The position numbers and the translations under genes are program-made. 8,511 nt of DNA from QHWK01 sp035315685. GTDB lineage: Bacteria; Acidobacteriota; Vicinamibacteria; Vicinamibacterales; CAVVIG01. The DNA is taken from NCBI GenBank assembly GCA_035315685.1, contig DATFXR010000378.1, positions 1 through 8,511 of the forward strand. The letters run 5' to 3'. The notes under the pieces were generated by a model. It worked only from the letters and a program-made list of their open reading frames with translations, was not told the origin of the DNA and ran no database searches. Shown here one piece after another: positions 1 through 5,565 of this stretch (the stretch's first letter is position 1; each line of letters opens with the position of its first letter).

Positions 1-225
1 GAGCAGTGGTTCCGCGCGCTGCGGCACTTCGGCGTGCCGAGCGAGATCGTGTTCTTTCCCCGCGAGAACCACAACCTGACCCGCACCGGCGAGCCCAGGC
101 ATCTGGTCGAGAGCATCAACTGGCAGGTGTACTGGTTCGAGCGCTACATCGACGGCAACGGCAACGCGGTGCCGCCCGACGCGCCGTCGCGCACCTCGAC
201 GACTTCGACGCAGGAGCGCCAGTGA
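1..225 (+). CDS. S9-family serine peptidase, C-terminal end (partial, 5' end outside window)
   Basis: This is the last 74 residues of an alpha/beta-hydrolase peptidase of the prolyl oligopeptidase superfamily, most like the acylaminoacyl-peptidase / dipeptidyl-peptidase branch (S9B/S9C). The visible part contains the block VPSEIVFFPRENHNL followed by TGEPRH and a final aromatic-rich helix (INWQVYWFERYI). In this superfamily the His of the PRENH block (visible residue 24) is the catalytic His, placed just before the terminal helix, as here. The catalytic Ser and Asp must lie upstream of the window. A short Thr/Ser-rich tail (TSTTSTQERQ) ends the protein. The TGA stop overlaps the GTG start of the next peptidase gene by four bases, so the two are probably co-translated. 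Such enzymes usually cleave short peptides in the periplasm or outside the cell; the substrate cannot be read from this fragment. Confidence 0.88.
   Translation, partial: EQWFRALRHFGVPSEIVFFPRENHNLTRTGEPRHLVESINWQVYWFERYIDGNGNAVPPDAPSRTSTTSTQERQ
212..216 (+). promoter_or_regulatory. Ribosome binding site fixing the GTG start of the S9A peptidase
   Basis: AGGAG lies five bases upstream of the GTG at 222. It lies inside the end of the preceding gene and supports the short start over the open frame that continues back to base 6. Residues encoded upstream of 222 in that frame are arginine-rich and look like out-of-frame reading of the first peptidase. Confidence 0.75.
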
Positions 226-2357
226 TCCGCCCGCTCGCGGCCACGCTGATCGCCGCGGCGACCTGGCAATCGCTGCCGTCGCCAACGAAACCACCCGCGA
301 CGCCGGTCAAACCGGTCGTCGATCGCTACCACGGCGTCGAGGTCACCGACCCGTACCGCTGGCTCGAACGCTGGGACGATCCCGCCGTGCGCACCTGGAC
401 CGATCAGCAGAACGAGTACACGCGCGCGGCGCTCGACGGACTGCCATTCGTGCCGGGCCTGCGAACGCGCGTCCAGGAGCTCGGTGCCGATACGCACCCA
501 CGCTGGTTCTCGATTCAGTATCGCCGTGGCCGGATGTTCGCCATCAAGCAGCAGCCGCCACACGAGCAGCCGGTCCTGGTGGTGATGCGCTCCGCCGACG
601 ACCTCGCCAGCGAGCACACCATCGTCGATCCGCTCGCTCTCGACCCCAGCGGGAAGACGGCGATCGACTTCTACGCACCGTCGCTCGACGGGTCGCGGGT
701 CGCGGTGTCGCTCTCGCAGGGCGGCACCGAGCGTGGCGACGTCCACGTGTTCGACGCGAGCAGCGGCCGCGCGCTCGCCGACGTCGTGCCTCGCGTCAAC
801 GGTGGCACGGCCGGCGGCAGCGTCGCCTGGAACGCCGACGGCAGCGGTTTCTACTACACGCGCTATCCGCGGCCCGGCGAACGACCCGAGGCCGATCTCG
901 ACTTCTATCAGCAGCTCTTTTTTCACAAGCTCGGGACAGCGACCGACACCGATACCTACGAAATCGGCAAGGACTCGCCGAAGATCGCCGAGACGATCGC
1001 GCAGTCGAGCGACGATGGCCGCTTCGTGCTGGTGACGGTGAACAACGGCGACGGCGGCGAGCGCGCGTATTTCGTCCGGCCCTCGTCTGGCACATGGATC
1101 CGCCTTGCCGGCTACACGGACGAAATCGACGCCGCCGCGTGGGGACGCGAGAATGCCTTGTACCTGCTGTCGCGCAAGGGCGCGCCGCGCGGCCAGGTCC
1201 TGCGCATCGCGCCGAGCGCGTCGCCGACGCTGGCGAACGCGCGCGTAGTGGTGCCGCAGAGCGATGCCGCCATCCAGTCGATCGCCGTCACCGACTCGCG
1301 TCTCTACACGAACGAGGTCATCGGCGGGCCGTCGCAGCTGCGATCATTCGCGCTGGACGGCACCCGTGCCCGCACCATCCCGCTGGAGCCGATCTCGGCG
1401 ATCCGCGACCTCGAAGCGCTGAGCGGAGACGAGGTCCTCTACATCGCGGAAAGCTACGTCACTCCGGCAGCCTACTACCGGGTCGGCGGCAGCGCGTCGC
1501 CGGCGAAGACGGCGCTCGCGATGATTTCGCCGGCGGATTTCGCCGACATCGAGGTCCGGCGTGTCGAGGCGACGTCGAAGGACGGCACCCACGTGCCCGT
1601 CAACATCGTCATGCGGCGGGGAACGGCGCTGGACGGCCGGAACCCGGCGCTGCTGTTGGGCTACGGCGGCTACGCGATCAGCCTTGCGCCGATCTTCTCA
1701 CCGCTGCTGCGAGTGTGGCTCGAACAGGGGGGCGTCTACGCAGTCGCGAACCTGCGCGGCGGCGGCGAGTTCGGGGACGCGTGGCACCAGGCTGGCCGCC
1801 TCGCGAAGAAGCAGAACGTGTTCGACGACTTCTTCGCGGCGGCCACCTACCTGATCGACCAGCGCTACACGCGGCCGGCGTCGCTGGCGATCATCGGCGG
1901 CAGCAACGGCGGGCTGCTGATGGGTGCCGCACTGACGCAGCACCCCGAACTGTTTCGGGCCGTGGTATCGCACGTCGGCATTTACGACATGCTGCGGTGC
2001 GAGCTCTACCCGAACGGCGCGTTCAACGTGACCGAGTTCGGCACGGTCACCGATCCGGAGCAGTTCCGCGCGCTGTTCGCCTACTCGCCTCTCCATCACG
2101 TCGTCAACGGGACGAAGTATCCGGCGATCATGCTGTTCAGCGGCACCAACGATCCGCGCGTCAACCCGGCGGATTCACGCAAGTTCGCCGCGCGGCTGCA
2201 GGCCGCGACGGCATCCGGATACCCGGTGCTGTTGCGCATCTCGGGGAGCGGTCACGGATTCGGGACGTCGCTGAGCGACGCGCTGTCACAGACCGTGGAC
2301 CAGTACGCGTTCCTGTTTTCGCAACTCGGGATGCCGGTCCGCTATTCGCCGCATTGA
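222..2357 (+). CDS. Prolyl oligopeptidase family serine peptidase (S9A)
   Basis: A 711-residue S9A peptidase of normal family length, expected to cleave short proline-containing peptides. The N-terminal motif DPYRWLE (residues 43-49) is typical of the family. It is followed by a region of roughly 80-420 corresponding to the seven-bladed propeller that gates the active site. The C-terminal alpha/beta-hydrolase domain has YGGY at 481-484 (first Tyr is the expected oxyanion-hole residue), the ANLRGGGEFG block, the nucleophile elbow GGSNGG with Ser561, Asp644 in GTNDPRVNP, and His678 in GSGHG. The triad is therefore complete and correctly ordered. Arg646, two residues after the Asp, matches the conserved substrate-binding Arg. 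The first 17 residues (MIRPLAATLIAAATWQS) resemble a short, weak signal peptide, so a periplasmic or secreted location is inferred. The start is GTG, overlapping the previous stop, with AGGAG in front. No frameshift or missing key residue is seen. Confidence 0.96.
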   Translation: MIRPLAATLIAAATWQSLPSPTKPPATPVKPVVDRYHGVEVTDPYRWLERWDDPAVRTWTDQQNEYTRAALDGLPFVPGLRTRVQELGADTHPRWFSIQYRRGRMFAIKQQPPHEQPVLVVMRSADDLASEHTIVDPLALDPSGKTAIDFYAPSLDGSRVAVSLSQGGTERGDVHVFDASSGRALADVVPRVNGGTAGGSVAWNADGSGFYYTRYPRPGERPEADLDFYQQLFFHKLGTATDTDTYEIGKDSPKIAETIAQSSDDGRFVLVTVNNGDGGERAYFVRPSSGTWIRLAGYTDEIDAAAWGRENALYLLSRKGAPRGQVLRIAPSASPTLANARVVVPQSDAAIQSIAVTDSRLYTNEVIGGPSQLRSFALDGTRARTIPLEPISAIRDLEALSGDEVLYIAESYVTPAAYYRVGGSASPAKTALAMISPADFADIEVRRVEATSKDGTHVPVNIVMRRGTALDGRNPALLLGYGGYAISLAPIFSPLLRVWLEQGGVYAVANLRGGGEFGDAWHQAGRLAKKQNVFDDFFAAATYLIDQRYTRPASLAIIGGSNGGLLMGAALTQHPELFRAVVSHVGIYDMLRCELYPNGAFNVTEFGTVTDPEQFRALFAYSPLHHVVNGTKYPAIMLFSGTNDPRVNPADSRKFAARLQAATASGYPVLLRISGSGHGFGTSLSDALSQTVDQYAFLFSQLGMPVRYSPH

Positions 2358-2391
2358 CGCCGGACACCGCGTCGACCGCGGACCGACCGTG

Positions 2392-2562
2392 ATGCGCCTC
2401 CTCGTTGCAGCGCTCGTATCGGTCGCGTTCATCGCCGCGTGGGTGGCGATCGCGTGGCTCGTCATGCTCGCCACGCTCTACATCGTCCGGATGATCCCGA
2501 TGGCGGGTCGGCGCGCGGAGGAAAAGCAACCGCGGAACACGCAGAGCACGCAGAGAAACTGA
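2392..2562 (+). CDS. Small putative single-pass membrane protein, 56 aa
   Basis: ATG at 2392 opens a 56-residue frame 34 bases after the peptidase stop. Residues 3-33 are almost continuously hydrophobic (LLVAALVSVAFIAAW, then VAIAWLVMLATLYIV), followed by a basic stretch (GRR), so one membrane-spanning helix with a cytoplasmic C-terminus is likely. Nearly every codon in the hydrophobic part ends in G or C, as in the neighbouring real genes, which favours genuine coding. No convincing ribosome binding site is visible. The last 14 or so residues (EEKQPRNTQSTQRN) are encoded by the left arm of the palindromic repeat at 2522-2603, so the native C-terminus may have been replaced or extended by repeat insertion. 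I do not recognise a family. It could be a real small membrane protein co-transcribed with the peptidases, or a decayed remnant. Confidence 0.5.
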   Translation: MRLLVAALVSVAFIAAWVAIAWLVMLATLYIVRMIPMAGRRAEEKQPRNTQSTQRN

Positions 2563-2603
2563 GATCAGAACGCTGCGATCTCCGCGGACTCTGCGGTTGC
2601 TTT
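2522..2603. repeat. Imperfect palindrome with tandem CACGCAGAG units at a convergent gene junction
   Basis: The left arm 2523-2555 and right arm 2571-2603 are inverted copies: the outer 11 bases (AAAGCAACCGC / GCGGTTGCTTT) match perfectly and 25 of 33 positions pair overall. The left arm contains two perfect tandem copies of CACGCAGAG (2538-2546 and 2547-2555). The loop is about 15 bases. The element overlaps the end of the small plus-strand gene and stops 12 bases short of the minus-strand pentaheme cytochrome stop. Read on the minus strand, the outer stem is followed by a TTTT run, so it could act as a weak terminator for the cytochrome transcript. It resembles REP-like dispersed hairpins; no second copy of this exact element is in the window. 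Confidence 0.75.
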
Positions 2604-2615
2604 CTGCGCAGGTGA

Positions 2616-4256
2616 TTACTGGGACGCCGATCGCGTAGCCCTCGCGAGGAGCGTTGCCGACGAACCGGCCATCGCGTCGTAGTAGGTGGTGAATCGCTGC
2701 GGCTCGGCGGCTTTGCTGTACGCCCTGAGGTTCGTCGCCCACCGGTAGCCAATCGGCTGATAGAGCAGTTCCGCGTCGATGGTGAATGGCCCCTGCGCCG
2801 TGCCCAGCGCAATCGCATAGCCGACGCGGTCGGTCGCGTTGGTGAAGTCGGGATCGTCCGCCGCGTCGCCATGCACGACGATATCCGGCTCGGCGGTTCG
2901 CTTCTCGAACCCGCGCGGCAGCAGACGGTTGTCCTTCAGGTAGCTGACCGCCGTCAGCAGGCCGGTGGTCACCGCGCCGTTCGCGTCGCCGATGATGCTC
3001 TCGTAGATCTGCACCTGGTCTGGTGTCGTGATCTGCCGGTAATGCGGCTCGAAACGTGACGCGTCCGCGTCGTTGTCGTTGCCGCGCACCGAGCCGTCGC
3101 TGTTGAGGGCGCCCGACTCGAACACGATCCGGCCGCTGCCGTCCCGGACGGCGACGTGCAGCCAGGCACGGCGCGACGGATACGCAGTCGGCAGCTTGTG
3201 ACCGCCGAGGTTTTCGACCACCAGTTCGGCGTCGAGGCTGCCGGCATTCACGCGCACGTTTTCGATCCGGAGCGTCGCGGCACGGGTCTGCAGAAACTGA
3301 GTCGTCCGGTCCGCGGCCGTCGCCAACTCCTGCGGCAGCGCCGCGACCTCGAGCGCGTCGCGGTAGCGGTTCAGCATCCGCTGCATGAAGAAATTGCCGG
3401 CGACGAACACGTGGCGCGCGGCGCCGTCGCGCAACGCGCCGAACACGCGCGTGATCGGCGCCGGCTCCGCGACCGTCGGCATGTGGCATGACTGGCAGCT
3501 CTTCGATCTCTTGAAGTCGCTGTGCAGCCACTCCTGATACGGCACTTGTTCCGGCAGCCGCCCGATCGGCCGTCCACCCGGACCGAGCGCCTGCGTCAAC
3601 AGCGTGTGACAGGTCGCGCACAGCTCGGACTCGCGGATGTGATCCGATTGCGTCGGGCGATACCCTTCGGTCGAGCTGAGCATGATGCGCCGGTGACCGG
3701 CCTCGATTTCAAACGGCCCGTATTCCGGACGCGCGTCGGGATCGGAGGGCGCGTCCACGACGAAGCCGCCGTTGAAGCTGTCGGCCGTCCCGAGCTTCTG
3801 CTTGCCAATCTGATGACATACGGCACAGGACACGCCGTCTGCGGCCGCGCGGCCCTTCTGCTCGTCTGCCTTGAACGGCAGATGCGCGAACACCCGCGCG
3901 AGGCTGCCGCGCGCCTTCGCCTGGTAGCGCGGGATCGGCATGTGACAGATGGAGCACTCGTCCTCGATCGCCGCCGTCGACTCCGGATGATCGATCGATT
4001 CGCGACGAACGCTCGCCTGCCAGTACGGATCGCGCGACGAGTTGGCCATCATGCTGGCGCGCCAGTCGTAACCAATGGAGACGTCGTCGCCGGACGCCGT
4101 CAGCAGGCGGTTGTGGCACGCGAGGCAGCGGTCCGACGTATGAAACTGCGGGGCTGGTGGCCGCGACGCGGCGCGCGTGGCGACGGTCGTCGCGGCGCAG
4201 AGGATCGCCGCCGCCGCCGCGATCGACGTGACGACTGACCCGTGCCGCGCCGTCAT
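2616..4256 (-). CDS. Pentaheme c-type cytochrome (cytochrome c554-like heme region plus C-terminal beta-rich domain)
   Basis: A 546-residue exported multiheme cytochrome. An N-terminal signal peptide is visible (MTARHG, then a hydrophobic Ala-rich stretch to about residue 30). Five CXXCH heme-attachment motifs follow: CLACH 44-48, CSICH 101-105, CAVCH 144-148, CATCH 213-217 and CQSCH 254-258. Non-motif histidines at 39, 90, 125, 188, 206 and 245 could be distal heme ligands. Residues from about 325 onward have no heme motif but carry the block GGHKLPTAYPSRRAWLHV (351-368) and a VFESG turn, which I know from other multiheme cytochromes as a conserved beta-rich tail domain. The chosen ATG overlaps the upstream gene's TGA as ATGA; an ATG two codons earlier (4262) is an equal alternative. 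The open frame continues to 4481, but that extension is arginine-rich reading of the neighbour and would bury the signal peptide. The likely role is periplasmic or outer-membrane electron transfer together with the coupled barrel-cytochrome gene; donor and acceptor are unknown. Confidence 0.93.
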   Translation of the reverse strand: MTARHGSVVTSIAAAAAILCAATTVATRAASRPPAPQFHTSDRCLACHNRLLTASGDDVSIGYDWRASMMANSSRDPYWQASVRRESIDHPESTAAIEDECSICHMPIPRYQAKARGSLARVFAHLPFKADEQKGRAAADGVSCAVCHQIGKQKLGTADSFNGGFVVDAPSDPDARPEYGPFEIEAGHRRIMLSSTEGYRPTQSDHIRESELCATCHTLLTQALGPGGRPIGRLPEQVPYQEWLHSDFKRSKSCQSCHMPTVAEPAPITRVFGALRDGAARHVFVAGNFFMQRMLNRYRDALEVAALPQELATAADRTTQFLQTRAATLRIENVRVNAGSLDAELVVENLGGHKLPTAYPSRRAWLHVAVRDGSGRIVFESGALNSDGSVRGNDNDADASRFEPHYRQITTPDQVQIYESIIGDANGAVTTGLLTAVSYLKDNRLLPRGFEKRTAEPDIVVHGDAADDPDFTNATDRVGYAIALGTAQGPFTIDAELLYQPIGYRWATNLRAYSKAAEPQRFTTYYDAMAGSSATLLARATRSASQ

Positions 4257-5371
4257 TTCCATCCGTCCAGGAGGCCACCGTCGAACCAGTCCCAGAGTGC
4301 GTAGAACACGAGCTGGGTGGGACGGCCCGGCCGATTCGTCACCGGAATCTCGACGCCGACGTTGACGCGGACATGCTGGCGGCGGTTGAGCGTCACCTGA
4401 AACTGCGGCACGACGTCGGTGTTCGCGGTGGCGCCGGCGGCAAAATCGCGATCGCTGACGACCTCGAACATCGGCGACCACAGGCGGCCGAGGCCATCTT
4501 CCTGCCTGAAGCTGCGCCCGGCCGCGGCGCGCCAGAACAAGGTCCGCGGCGCCTCGTCGGTCGAGGTCGGTTGATCGGTGCCGATCTGAAACTGCACGAA
4601 TGACGCCGCCGGCAGGATCTGACCGACGCTGGCGAACAGACCGAACGTCGTTACGCCGCGGCCCAGGCCTCTCGCCGCGTCTCCGCTTGGAAACACGATC
4701 TCGCCCTGGCCGCTCGCGATCGAGTTCCGGCTCGCGAAGAACACGCGCTTCCAGCCGACCGCGATGTCGCCGAGGCCGCTCGCGCGCGTGCCGTTCTCGT
4801 CGTGCACGCTGCTGAACGGAACGGCGACTTCCAGTTGATCGCGCGCCGTCAGCCGATGCTCGTATCCAAGCTCGCTGTCGAGGTTCGGAGCGTGACGCCC
4901 GGCGAGGCCCATGGTGAACACCGTCTCGCTTTCGGGGAACGCCTTCTCGGTGCGGAGCGGCCGGGGCAGGTTCAGCTCACCGCGCGGATACGAGCGATCG
5001 CGGCACTGTCCGCGTAAGTAGGCGACCACGGCGTCGATCTGCTCGGAGGTGAGTTCGTCGCCGAAGGCCGGCATGATGCGCGAGAAGCCACGGCCGCGGC
5101 CGCCGTCGGTGATGGTCGCCTTCCAGTCGACGTCGAGCTCGGGAGTCGTGCCAGCGCAGTCGGTGAAATCCGGATATGTCGACGGCTTGTCGAACCCGAT
5201 CGTCGCGTCCATTGCGCCCTCGCCGTGCGGCCCGTGGCATCCGGCGCATCCGGCCTGGAAGATCGCCTCGCCCGACGTGAGCGTGCGCGCGACCGACTGT
5301 GCGCGCGCCGCCGTCGCCACCGCCAACGTCAGGACGAGAACAGATGAGTGTGTGATGAATGCGGAACGCAG
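4253..5371 (-). CDS. Monoheme cytochrome c domain fused to an outer-membrane beta-barrel (start uncertain)
   Basis: About 372 residues, numbered here from a CTG at 5371. A signal peptide is clear (hydrophobic SVLVLTLAVATA, then cleavage site ARA-QS near residue 25). Next is a class I-type cytochrome c domain with CAGCH at 42-46, Met100 in IMPAF as the expected axial ligand, and a closing helix (SEQIDAVVAYLR). Two extra Cys (72 and 123) could form a disulfide. From about residue 151 to the end the chain alternates polar and hydrophobic residues in short strands, with YEHRLTARDQLEVAVPF, GLGDIAVGWKRVFF and IVFPSGDAARGLGRG. This is the pattern of PF13557-type (phenol MetA-pathway/transporter-like) outer-membrane barrels. 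No ATG, GTG or TTG leaves an intact signal peptide except a GTG at 5482 inside the repeat, which would add 37 implausible residues. CTG at 5371 or ATC at 5356 gives a normal signal peptide. Its stop overlaps the pentaheme gene's start. Confidence 0.88.
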   Translation of the reverse strand: MRSAFITHSSVLVLTLAVATAARAQSVARTLTSGEAIFQAGCAGCHGPHGEGAMDATIGFDKPSTYPDFTDCAGTTPELDVDWKATITDGGRGRGFSRIMPAFGDELTSEQIDAVVAYLRGQCRDRSYPRGELNLPRPLRTEKAFPESETVFTMGLAGRHAPNLDSELGYEHRLTARDQLEVAVPFSSVHDENGTRASGLGDIAVGWKRVFFASRNSIASGQGEIVFPSGDAARGLGRGVTTFGLFASVGQILPAASFVQFQIGTDQPTSTDEAPRTLFWRAAAGRSFRQEDGLGRLWSPMFEVVSDRDFAAGATANTDVVPQFQVTLNRRQHVRVNVGVEIPVTNRPGRPTQLVFYALWDWFDGGLLDGWK

Positions 5372-5402
5372 GTCTCGATGTATGACACAAGGTTTGCGGC
5401 CG

Positions 5403-5424
5403 ACGCAATCCTGAGACTGAGTCT
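5403..5424. repeat. Short palindrome AGACT-G-AGTCT in the cytochrome upstream spacer
   Basis: AGACT (5414-5418) and AGTCT (5420-5424) are perfect inverted copies separated by one G. The element lies 43-53 bases upstream of the proposed cytochrome start. It could be a small operator half-site pair or simply part of the adjoining repeat; nothing else in the sequence decides between these. Confidence 0.3.
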
Positions 5425-5451
5425 GAGTTTCGATCTCGGTGACGCAGCGTC

Positions 5452-5560
5452 TCCCACGAAGGCACGTCTCGCACGAAGGCACGAAGACACGAAGGTCACG
5501 AAGGATCGCCTGTACAAAAGCGAGAAAATTGTTCTTCGTGTTCTTGGTGTCTTCGTGGGA
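5452..5560. repeat. Hairpin repeat of CACGAAG units between the RNase and cytochrome genes
   Basis: The left side holds five CACGAAG units: at 5455, then after a short interruption at 5472, 5480, 5488 and 5497, with a period of 8-9 bases. The right side holds complementary CTTCGTG-type units at 5534, 5543 (CTTGGTG variant) and 5551. The ends TCCCACGAAG (5452-5461) and CTTCGTGGGA (5551-5560) are perfect inverted copies. The AT-richer centre (about 5506-5530) forms the loop. The element starts six bases after the RNase stop, so it sits where a terminator would be for the decarboxylase-RNase transcript and leaves the cytochrome pair to be separately expressed. From memory, runs of this CACGAAG type are dispersed between genes in many environmental bacteria and are often mis-called as proteins. 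I see no coding signal in it. Confidence 0.85.
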
Positions 5561-5565
5561 TCAGC

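Noticed and set aside
1094..2392. Long plus-strand open frame of 432 codons inside the S9A peptidase
   Set aside because: It is very rich in Arg, Ala and Gly with no family motif, and it overlaps a frame with a complete S9A triad. It is a high-GC shadow.
2161..3621. Minus-strand open frame of 486 codons across the peptidase end and the pentaheme cytochrome
   Set aside because: Low-complexity Arg/Ala composition; it crosses both genes and the repeat and has no recognisable domain, whereas the overlapping frame has five heme motifs.
4257..4481. N-terminal extension on the pentaheme cytochrome
   Set aside because: It would place more than 70 Arg-rich residues before a clear signal peptide, and it reads antisensically meaningless sequence from the barrel gene's 3' end.
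5379..5408. Possible promoter for the cytochrome pair (TTGCGT, 18 bases, CATACA on the minus strand)
   Set aside because: Each hexamer matches only about three of six consensus positions. Its implied start site would fall right at the CTG at 5371, which is intriguing, but the match is too weak to annotate.
5455..5504. CRISPR-like array made of the CACGAAG copies
   Set aside because: Units are only 8-9 bases with no unique spacers, no cas genes are nearby, and the complementary right arm marks it as a hairpin repeat.
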